A stretch of 17,126 bases of DNA from Scenedesmus sp. ARA3. Lineage: Eukaryota; Chlorophyta; Chlorophyceae; Sphaeropleales; Scenedesmaceae. Shown one piece after another: positions 9,717-17,126 of the stretch. A program made the position numbers and the translations under genes. Every line of letters begins with the position of its first letter. Position 1 is the stretch's first letter. The DNA is taken from assembly GCA_004335835.1 (NCBI GenBank), contig RWJK01000170.1, forward strand, positions 1-17,126. The letters are read 5' to 3'. A model generated the notes under the pieces. The model worked only from the letters and a program-made list of their open reading frames with translations, did not search any database and was not told the DNA's origin.

Positions 9717-11194
9717 CAGTTAAACGCGGAGACAACACAAACTCAACACATGCACAGTCTGTTTGCTGGCCTGGGAAATGCATATGCATATGCGCAGCCG
9801 GCTTGAAAGAGCTTATGTGCATGGGCATGTGCTGGCATGCGGTTACCCCAGCAGTCTGTTGAAGCACGTTGCTTGCACCAAGTACATCATGTGATTTATC
9901 ATACCAGGCTGTGCATACAGTACAATTGAATCGCCATGGCATTGCGACAGCTTAGTATACGTTCCCGTGACAGGCATGCACCATGTGATCAGCTGCCTTG
10001 GTCGCAATTCAATGTTCAAATTGCTGCTCAGCAGCACACGCAGCTATGTGAAACTGGCATGTAGCTCTGTGCATTCTGAGCAGGGGTGTGAGCTGCACAG
10101 AGCATGCGTCTGTGGCTTTTGTATAATGGTTGCCGATGAATACTAATCATGCATGGTATGCACGGCAGAAGTTTGCGGCACAATACTTCTTTGTAGAGTT
10201 GGTTACCGGGTGCTGCATTTGGCCTCTTCAAAATCATGTTGTAGCAATCCAAATTGCAGCCAGCGCCTGGTGAGGATGCTCCCAGCATCTGTGGACAAAA
10301 CATCTGTGCCTTGTGGCAGCACATGCGCTGCAAGAGAGCTGTAGGGCGGGTGAGAACAGTTTGCTCACCCTTGCGTTGGGGCCCCAGTCTGTGTGAGGTT
10401 ATGGTTGACATGCATGGTACAGCCGATTGTAAAGGATACTCTGCTCCACACATATGTAACCTCTGCCGTCTGAGGATCAACAATGGTTTGCAACAGCCTG
10501 TCTTTTGCTTTGGTGCCAGTGGCAACGTCCACAGCCTGCCGATGCGCTACACAGGGTGGCAGCGTATGCTGCATGCCAGTGCATGCATGTGCGCCCATGC
10601 TCATGAACTGATCAGTCAGCCATCACTGACCAACATTCAACACTGGCCTACAAAACAGCGTCCAGTAACAACCAGCGGATGCTAGAGGTAGACGGCTTCA
10701 GCCTGTTCAGACGCCAGAACACACCTACCCCTACAAGCCGTAAAGGGCACCATATGCCGTTGGTGGGCTGCCTTAGGGCATGTTCAAGCAAAACAACAAC
10801 ACAAAAAACCATAAAAAAAGCAAGAAACATTCCTGTAATGCACACACAGGCGTTGCTGCCGTGCCATGCCCATGGCGCCATTCGACGGGTATGACCATGG
10901 CGACAAGCGCTCACATCAAACATGTAACATACAAATAATAGATAAACAAATCGACAAATCAAAGATAATCAAACATGACACACACATGAGAAATGTGGAC
11001 CTACTGCCAATCCTGCGCCAGCCAATGAGCCACGTTTGCCAGGGGAACGCCTCGATACCCAGAGGCACGCACGATTATAACCGAAGATTACGATGTATAC
11101 AGTGATCTCATACAGCAGCATGCACGCTGCACGGAAAAAGACCTGGGCGCCTGAAGCTCTGCATTACAGCAGGATGTGCAGGGGGGCATGCAAG

Positions 11195-11260
11195 GCGCCG
11201 CCACGCCGCGCCGCGCTGCGCATACAGCGGGTCGCCACGCCGCGGCGCGCCGCGCCGCAG
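11195..11260. repeat. GC-only repeat and palindrome island
   Basis: GCCACGCCGCG occurs at 11200-11210 and again at 11234-11244. The second copy runs into a perfect 14-base palindrome, CGCGGCGCGCCGCG, at 11241-11254. The island is almost pure G and C and sits between lower-GC flanks. Confidence 0.7.
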
Positions 11261-11348
11261 GGCCGAGCTCCAGGTCGCTGTCGCTAGGGCGCCCACTGCC
11301 CCTCCCCCCTCTCCCTCTACCTTGGAATAGGGACAATCATGTTACCCA

Positions 11349-11603
11349 TCAAGCCATAGCATCAACGCCATCGGCCCCGCGCCCCAGTGGAGCGGCAACA
11401 GAAGGGACTACACCATCATGTTTGCTAGCATTATGCACACCCCAAGCCTTTTCAAGAAAATCAGCAATGAACCTAGACACCAGTAACCTAACAGAACCCC
11501 AAACATCATCCGACACAAACCGCTTCACCTTCACCTCAGCATCTGTAATAGACAACAAGTTACGCAATTTTGCAGCGCAACCAGACAAAGCCCTAAAGGG
11601 CAC
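11349..11603 (-). pseudogene. Minus-strand coding-like fragment of unknown origin
   Basis: This 84-codon frame (GTG at the high end, TGA at 11349-11351) reads like real protein, not a triplet-repeat shadow. Segments such as VKVKRFVSDDVWGSVRLLVS and FIADFLEKAWGVHNASKHDG mix hydrophobic, charged and aromatic residues. Codons are AT-ending (GTT, TCT, GCT), unlike the GC-ending host genes, which hints at a transposon or foreign origin. TCTATTACAG at about 11543-11552 on the minus strand could be a splice acceptor. The same frame stays open after two TGA codons (11349-11351 and 11337-11339) down to about 11160, giving an Arg/Gly-rich continuation (GRGRGGRGSGR). A minus-strand TGTAA lies at 11164-11168. 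I recognise no family. It could be a decayed gene, a transposon remnant, or a terminal exon followed by 3' UTR. Confidence 0.3.
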
Positions 11604-12105
11604 GAAGCTTCACTGGACTTCATTGCCATGATGGCATGTTGCAATGCATGGGGACACTCAGTGCTGCCACAGCGGGCTGTGGCGGGGACTTTTGCCTGCT
11701 CACCCCAACAGCAGCCTGAAAGCTTACAGTTTTCCATGACCTGATGCCTGCAGCTGCATTCACGTAACTGCGTTTGCAATGCAGTGATCTGTGAAGGCCT
11801 GCACACAACTGTGTAGATTTGTATCATCCCTGATGGATGATGTTTTGTGGTTTCAAGGCCAGAGCATGGACGTTCCCTTACAAGGAACTTTGGTGTCATC
11901 AAGCCCAACCTCACTCTGGCACAACCCTGTCCCTGGGCGCCTAGCACACTGACAAACCCGATGTTTTTAGGTCATCCCCAGCCTAGCTGCGCTAATTAGC
12001 TCATTACCTACAGCGGAGAAATGCCCAAAAATTCAAGTAACGTGCGTGAGTTGGATCTCGCGGTCCTTGTACTGCCACGCCGACTGTGTCAGTCCAACCC
12101 CTTAC

Positions 12106-12249
12106 CTTCCGCAGTGCAAGGTTTTCACCGCACACAGGACTGCAAGATTCATACAACCATGACAAGAGTGAAGCTTTGTTTCCTTCAATTTGTAGTGTGA
12201 TCAAGCCCATGCGTGACAGAGCGTGCTTCCGGAGCAGTATCGAAAGCAC
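12106..12249 (-). pseudogene. Minus-strand exon-like fragment ending at a consensus splice donor
   Basis: The minus-strand frame reads MGLITLQIEGNKASLLSW then LYESCSPVCGENLALRK, and stops being protein-like exactly at AAG followed by GTAAGG, a consensus donor with the exon end at 12106. Codon use is AT-ending, like the fragment at 11349-11603 on the same strand. The two may be parts of one decayed or poorly resolved minus-strand gene. Splicing directly to the acceptor at 11543 would break frame, so another exon would be needed. It lies about 200 bases from the start of the MYND gene on the other strand. Confidence 0.2.
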
Positions 12250-12458
12250 TTCAGAGGTATCGCCTCTGTCTGGTGCATGTCAGACTTCGATAGCAGGATC
12301 CAAATGAAACATACAGCATCACAGTACACACTTCACTAAATGTAGGCCACCAGCGCCCGAGGCTGCTCACAAACACCACAACAACAACAGCAGCAGGGGC
12401 AGCAGGAGCAGCAGCAGCACGAGGCACGACCGCTGCACAGCTGCGTGAAGGCTCAAAT

Positions 12459-13834
12459 ATGCCGACAAATCACAATATGAATCGTCACCAGCAGCAGCAT
12501 CAGGCTGAGGCCGCAGCACGCAAGCTGCAGGACCTGCTGCGAGGTCCAAGGCTGTCGCTGCTGCTGCATCATCCACCTCCTACAAGCCCGACAGCACTGC
12601 AGCAGCAAGTGCTGGCCAGCTGCTGCAACGCCCTGCACCAGCTGGCTCACGCGCTGGAGGCCCTTCCTGCCGCAGCAACCGCAGGCCAGCAGCTGAGCAG
12701 CGTCCTGAACCTTGGGGCTGCGCAGCATGCAGCAGCGCTGCTAGCGTGGACACTGCGGCCGTCGCGTCAACGGCCACTGCTGCAAGTGGAGGCTGTGGAA
12801 ACATCCAGCATCGCTCTCAACACAGTGACAGGCGTCTGGTTGGTCGCCCAGTCAGCTGTCAAGGCACTGTTAGGAGCGCTGCAGGCCCAATGGAGCAGCG
12901 GCAGCAGCATGGCAAGGCTGACATGGGAGTTCACTCAGCAGCTGGAGCGGTCAGGTAAGCAGGGCATGCACAAGCAAGATTTTTGGTGGACATAGTCATT
13001 GATGACCATGCCATGTGTAATGGCTGGTTATCCATTGCATATGATTGCGTATATTACATACACCTCAAGATTGCAGATCAACACGTTGCAGCAAGTGCAG
13101 TGCGTTCAGGATAGGCTCAGGCGTCTGCCACAGGCGGTGCCTCAAAGTTCATGTGTGGTACGCCATACAACATTGCTGCCAACACTGTGGTTTCAGCTGT
13201 AACCGTGTGAGCTGGCAGAGATTTTGTTGCTCTCCTGGTGGCTCACTCACGGTGCCTGTGCTTCTGTTGTTGGCTGCTTCATTGCGCTGAACAGGCTTGC
13301 TGGAAAAGTTCAAGTCAGCTCTAGCACAGTGCGAGCAGCAGCAGCAGCAGCAGCAGCAGCCACCCATGGCGCGCATCGATGTCATCCTCTTTGTTTCTGC
13401 GAGCGAAGTGGTAGCACGGCTCTTTCTCGTGTGGATGCTGGCATTAGGAGCACCCATGACCATTCAGGATGGCACTCCTGCAGCAGCAGCAGCCACAGCA
13501 GACGCAGCAACAGGAGTTCCGATCGTTGTGCATGCGGCGCTGCCGCTGCTGCAGCAGCTGCAGCGCTGCAGACCGCCACAGCCAACAGCAGCTGCATCTG
13601 CAAGCAACAGCATCAGCGACATCTCACAGGTGCAGCCATGCTTCCAGCGCATGCAGGCCGGGGCGGGCCAGCTGCTGCAGTGCCTCAAGACGGTGGCTGA
13701 GAGCTGCCAGGATGCGCTGTCTGACGAGGTGCTGCTGCAGATGCTTGGCGCTGTCGGCAGCCCGGCCTCCTTAGAGCTGCTGCTGCAGCAGCTGGCGGCA
13801 CACACCATGCTTGTGCACCAGGAGCACACAGCAT

Positions 13835-13870
<36 letters not shown>

Positions 13871-13887
13871 TGCGCCACCCGGCGGGC

Positions 13888-13918
<31 letters not shown>

Positions 13919-15282
13919 AGCCGCAACAGGCAGGCCTGCAGCCCATCCCTGCCTTCCACCAGCATCAGCACATGCTGCAGCTGCTGCCGGGTGGCCAGGC
14001 CTACCTAGATGCAGCAGCAGCGGTGGCAGCGGACGCCCCTGCGGTCAGTACAGATGCAGATGTACCAGCATGCTTGCTGAACGCAAGCCTATATGCTGAC
14101 ACTGTAAGGGTTGCCATCCGCGCAGCTGCACATCAGCACACATTGAGTAGGGGTGCTCCTGTGCTGTCGAGTGCTGCTGTGCAGCTGGTGTTGGAGCTGC
14201 AGCTGCTGTTTGCCTGGGCTCTAGGACGGCGGCAGCAGCAGCAGCAGCGGCCTCCGTCCTCAGGGCAGCAGTCAGTGGCAGCTGCAGGCCAGGAGCATTT
14301 CAGCATAGCAGAGATGCTGCTGAGCAGCAATGAGCTGCTGCTGCAGCTGTTGAAGTCAGCGCTGCACGCTAGTGGCACCTGCCTGCCCCCTGAGCTGCTG
14401 CAGCAGCATGGGTTGCAGCTGCTGCAGGCACTCGCAGCGCCAGTGCAGCTGCTGCTGCTGGGTGGCGATGCAGCACTCATCAGCTGTGCTCAGGCAGTGG
14501 CCAGGGGCATGGATGAGCAGCTGTTTGCACTGAGGGCAGCAGCAGCCGGGACGAGGTTGCTGCCATCCAATGGCGACCGCCTGGGTGAGTGTGGTGATAA
14601 TGAGGCAGGAGTGGGGCGACTTGGCATGTCTTGTGTGCACAGCCGGCTGACTACTACTGGCAGTCAACCTTTGGCCTGCGGTGTGCAGCCCTGACCACAT
14701 GGGGTACTGTCATACCTCCTTTTCCAGCTTGTCACAAGCAGCAGTGGGCTGCTTCTCTCCTGTCTGTGTCCTCTTAATCTGTGTAACATGCAGGAATACC
14801 GTACACAAGCCTGTGTTACTCAGTTGTGGGTCCTGCTGCTGGTGTCTGCAGATGGCATACCTGTGGGGAAGCTGCTCAGCTTAGCAGCAGCACACCCAGA
14901 GGCCTACACAGCCCTGATTGACTGCTGCCTGCGCTCACCGCTGCTTGAAGCCAAAGACATGTTTGCAGCTTTTGATCTGCTGCAGAGTGCTGCTGGCACC
15001 CTGCTGAGCTCTGAGGCAGCACTCAGCAACACGGTAGCAGTGGCTAGCCTGGCGTCTGCCCTTACCAGCCTGGTGAAGCGAGCCGTGCAGTTTTCACACG
15101 CAGCAGAGGAGCAGCAGCTGGCGGCTGCTGCAGCAGCAGCGGCAACAGAGGCAGGCGCAGATGGCCCTTCAGCTGCGGCCAACTTCCCAGCCATCTCCGA
15201 AGTTCTTGTTACAGCTGTGTTGGGTGAGGCACTGCCTCACGTGGCTGCTCGTTTGCGCAGCAGCGTTAGCAGCAGCAGCGCT

Positions 15283-15317
<35 letters not shown>

Positions 15318-16212
15318 CAACCAGGCAGCTGCCAGCACAGCCTTTTTGGCTGTGCTGCACATGAACAGTCTTCTGCGGTTGGCAGATGCAATGCAGGCAG
15401 CAGGGCCCGAGCTGCTGTCCAAATCGTTGACCTCAGGCGCCAACTGCAGGATCGGGTGGCTGTCAGAAGCGGGCAGGTTGACGCTGTGGACGCCTACCAT
15501 CAACGGCAGGGAAGGCGACGATGAGCAGCAGCACACTGTGGACGACCAATGGCGTGCCTGGCAGCTGAGTGTGCTGCAGACCTTCAAGAAGATTCTGACG
15601 GCCTTGCGCCTGTTGGGCGTGGCTCCAGCAGCAGGAGCAGCAGCCGAAGCACCTCTTTTGGCAGCACCAGCACCACCCACAGCACCACTCACAGCACCAC
15701 CCGCTGCTGTCAGCAGCTCAAACCTTGGCGGTTCAACCAGCTGCAGCGGCAGCAGCATGGCAGCAGCCAACGATAGCGGCACCTGTGCCGTTAGCACCGG
15801 CAGCAGCAGCAAGCCGCAAGCCAAGTGGGGCCACTTGCTGCTATTGCCGCTGGTCAACGCACAGTGGGCAGCAACTGCTGCAGCGTTTGATGCCAAGTGG
15901 CACTGCTACAACTGGGAGAAGCTGGATGCGCAGCAGTTCAGCTGCTCCATCGGTGAAGCAGACAAGACGCAGCAGCTGTTTCAGGATGCTCTGCAGCTGT
16001 GCAGGGCATTGGCAGCTGCAGCACCGCTGACGGTGGCCTGCAACAACCCTAGCTGCACCAACCTGGCTGGAGTGAGTGAAGCGGCATCGTCCTGCAAAGC
16101 CTGTGCAGGGTGCGGCTGCCGCTACTGCAGCGCGGCTTGCCAGAGGGCCGACTGGCGGCGGCACAAGCAGGCATGCCGTTGCATGGCTGACGCAGGAATG
16201 ACGTGTGGGTGA
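12459..16212 (+). CDS. MYND-type zinc-finger protein, Gln/Ala/Ser-rich (3 exons, 1048 aa)
   Basis: Exons 12459-12954, 13295-14584 and 14852-16212 join in frame at GT-AG sites, both junctions in the same phase, and end at TGA 16210-16212. The ATG at 12459 is the first after an in-frame TAG at 12291. Residues 992-1037 form a MYND finger, a cross-braced domain that binds two zinc ions and usually mediates protein contacts. The remaining 990 residues are Leu- and Ala-rich and probably helical, with Gln runs (8 at 13336, 11 at 13837) and Ser runs (9 at 13891; Ser/Asn 15259-15321). I recognise no SET or other enzyme domain, so methyltransferase activity is not supported. Green algae carry many such large MYND proteins of unknown role. 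There is no signal peptide; I infer a nuclear or cytosolic location. A role as an adaptor or regulator is inferred only from the domain. Confidence 0.85.
13336..13359 (+). repeat. CAG tract, eight Gln codons
   Basis: Eight uninterrupted CAG codons near the start of exon 2 of the MYND gene. Confidence 0.95.
13837..13917 (+). repeat. Paired CAG (Gln) and AGC (Ser) tracts
   Basis: Eleven CAG codons (13837-13869) give Gln. After seven other codons, nine AGC codons (13891-13917) give Ser. It is the same base repeat read in two frames of one exon, which implies a shift of phase in the repeat itself. Confidence 0.95.
15259..15321 (+). repeat. AGC tract coding for Ser/Asn
   Basis: A run of AGC codons broken by GTT, GCT and AAC in exon 3 of the MYND gene. 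It separates two helical-looking regions and is probably a flexible linker. Confidence 0.9.
16039..16176 (+). other. MYND zinc finger
   Basis: The zinc ligands read in order. The first pair is C992 and C997 (CNNPSC). The second part is C1013-x2-C1016-x4-C1021-x3-C1025-x7-H1033-x3-C1037, which matches the MYND pattern exactly, with the usual YC, ACQ, W and HK residues. The fold needs eight ligands and all are present. C1010 and C1018 are extra cysteines that alternative pairings could use. Confidence 0.9.
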
Positions 16213-16308
16213 CCTGTAGCAGCCAGCAGCGCTGAAGTAGTGTTTTGGCAGCATTAGTCAGAGTAGCAGCAGCAGCAGTAGTCACAGCCCAGAGGTAGCA
16301 GCAGGAGC

Positions 16309-16331
16309 AAACCGTCCAGTAGGAATTTTAG
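16309..16331. repeat. Partial copy of a 23-bp repeat
   Basis: These 23 bases, including ACCGTCCAGTAGGAATTTTA, recur exactly at 16534-16556. After the match this copy continues as CCGACC instead of GCCGGC, so it is shorter or diverged. Confidence 0.9.
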
Positions 16332-16443
16332 CCGACCAGTGAGTTTCCAGTGGCGGTGCACCGACACCCTTGCCAACCCTGATCCCGCAGCCAGGACATT
16401 GGAACGGCTTCAAATATGATTAATTAACATATTACAAAGAGAT

Positions 16444-16459
16444 AAAGAAAATTTTCTTT
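16444..16459. repeat. Perfect 16-base AT-rich palindrome
   Basis: AAAGAAAATTTTCTTT is its own reverse complement. It lies between the two copies of the 23-bp repeat, in an AT-rich stretch that also contains TTAATTAA. Confidence 0.9.
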
Positions 16460-16500
16460 CACGATGCACACCCAGCACCTTTCCAAAATGGGCCGCTAGG

Positions 16501-16565
16501 CGTGCCGGCCCGAAAATTCGACCGTACGGGACAAAACCGTCCAGTAGGAATTTTAGGCCGGCACG
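16501..16565. mobile_element. Inverted-repeat element, MITE-like or hairpin repeat
   Basis: CGTGCCGGCC (16501-16510) pairs perfectly with GGCCGGCACG (16556-16565). Just inside, GAAAATTC (16512-16519) pairs with GAATTTT (16548-16554) apart from a small mismatch. The loop is about 28 bases. The right arm includes the second copy of the 23-bp repeat. No transposase is present. I infer a small non-autonomous element or interspersed repeat; target-site duplications are not obvious. Confidence 0.45.
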
Positions 16566-16958
16566 GCTGGCATGTGAGTGATGGGTTGGGCACGGGTATA
16601 GGTGGCGTGGTGGTCTGTTTTGACGGCTCGGGCAAGATATGCAATGCATTCGTTGGATTAGTGGTTGTCGTTCCTCGTTGTGATGTGTTGCAAAATAGAA
16701 TGGCAAAGGCTAAGTTGATGGCTGGGTTACGTTATGTATGCATGCGTGTGGGTAGCAGAGTATGATGATGTGTGCAGCTGCAGGCATGTGCTGATAAGTT
16801 TGTGTGTGTGGTTATGTGTGTCTGTGTTGGTGTCATTTTTTACATAATGCCACATATCTCATAGGGGTATGTTCGGTCAATAGCAGGATGTGCTTTGCAT
16901 GAAGTGGAGAGTCTATGAATAGTCAGGTGGTGATTGTCTGTGTCGACAATCCGCCACC

Positions 16959-16966
16959 TATAAATA
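16959..16966 (+). promoter_or_regulatory. TATA box of a possible gene starting at the right edge
   Basis: An exact TATAAATA stands 99 bases before the ATG at 17058, a normal distance for a short 5' UTR. A different ATG at about 17032 is followed almost at once by TGA. Confidence 0.3.
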
Positions 16967-17057
16967 GGCATCTTGTGTGTGTGTCGTAATGCTGCCTGTA
17001 AGGTGCAGCTTTTAGAGGTGTGCAAGTCACCATGCATTGATAGCTGACAGCTACACT

Positions 17058-17126
17058 ATGGATAGCTTTTGTTTCAAGGGCCAGTCACGGTCTGTCACAC
17101 ATCACAGGACGTCATTGCGTGACTGT
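17058..17126 (+). CDS. Possible first codons of a gene running off the window
   Basis: From the ATG at 17058 the frame is open for all 23 remaining codons (MDSFCFKGQSRSV and on). The only support is the TATA motif upstream. An open run of this length is common by chance, so this is a weak call. The product is unknown. Confidence 0.15.
   Translation, partial: MDSFCFKGQSRSVTHHRTSLRDC

Larger units (their letters stand above)
9251..12458. other. 3.2 kb region without a confident gene
   Basis: This region holds the 3' UTR of the secreted-protein gene, with no early TGTAA; the first on this strand is near 10428. It also holds an orphan TATA motif (9709-9716), an A-rich stretch (about 10785-10990), a GC-palindrome island (about 11195-11260) and two coding-like fragments on the minus strand (11349-11603 and 12106-12249). 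It ends with the promoter and 5' UTR of the MYND gene. Apart from these I see only random-looking short ORFs. GC content is clearly lower than in the exons on either side. Confidence 0.5.

Noticed and set aside
10028..10525. 165-codon minus-strand ORF
   Set aside because: Its composition is Cys- and His-rich without order, it has no motif, and it overlaps an equally long + strand ORF. It is probably chance.
9251..12458. tRNA genes or CRISPR arrays in the long gap
   Set aside because: No tRNA B-box-like sequence with a matching acceptor stem was seen by eye, and there are no regularly spaced repeats.
14794..14851. Earlier acceptor for exon 3 of the MYND gene at 14791-14793
   Set aside because: It would break the reading frame from exon 2; the acceptor at 14850-14851 keeps it.
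12459..16212. SET-domain (SMYD-type) methyltransferase reading of the MYND protein
   Set aside because: The MYND finger is at the extreme C-terminus and no SET motifs are visible in the other 990 residues.
16410..16706. 98-codon minus-strand ORF
   Set aside because: It lies across the inverted-repeat element and its palindromes, so the open frame is better explained as repeat sequence.

Overview
The window looks like nuclear DNA from a green alga, most likely a chlorophycean. The exons are very GC-rich. The genes are split by GT-AG introns of about 190-340 bases, CAG/CTG tracts run through exons and introns, and a TGTAA-type polyadenylation signal lies downstream of the first gene. The first gene also resembles plant UPL1/UPL2. 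The species cannot be fixed from the sequence alone.

Layout, all main genes on the + strand. (1) 1-7002: the 3' part of a large HECT E3 ubiquitin ligase gene of the UPL1/UPL2/HUWE1 family. Eight exons are in the window and all junctions keep frame. They give 1647 residues: an alanine-rich stretch, UBM-type ubiquitin-binding motifs, a conserved middle region, and a complete HECT domain with its catalytic Cys. The start of the gene is outside the window. (2) 7003 to about 7530: its 3' UTR, with two strong stem-loops. (3) 8407-9250: a three-exon gene for a 104-residue protein with a clear signal peptide and no family that I recognise; long-ORF scanning would miss it. (4) 9251-12458: a 3.2 kb gap with an orphan TATA box, an A-rich stretch, a GC-palindrome island, and two minus-strand coding-like fragments that may be a decayed gene or transposon. 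(5) 12459-16212: a three-exon gene for a 1048-residue protein rich in Gln, Ala and Ser, with a C-terminal MYND zinc finger. (6) 16213-17126: a small inverted-repeat element next to a partial copy of itself, then a TATA box and an ORF that runs off the right edge.

The three genes share a strand but show no sign of acting in one pathway. They are a ubiquitin ligase, a small secreted protein and a MYND-finger protein, each with its own upstream and downstream spacer. I see no CRISPR array, tRNA, rRNA, operon or intact transposon. The most open questions are the unknown secreted protein, the minus-strand remnant near 11.2-12.3 kb, and the repeat element near 16.3-16.57 kb.
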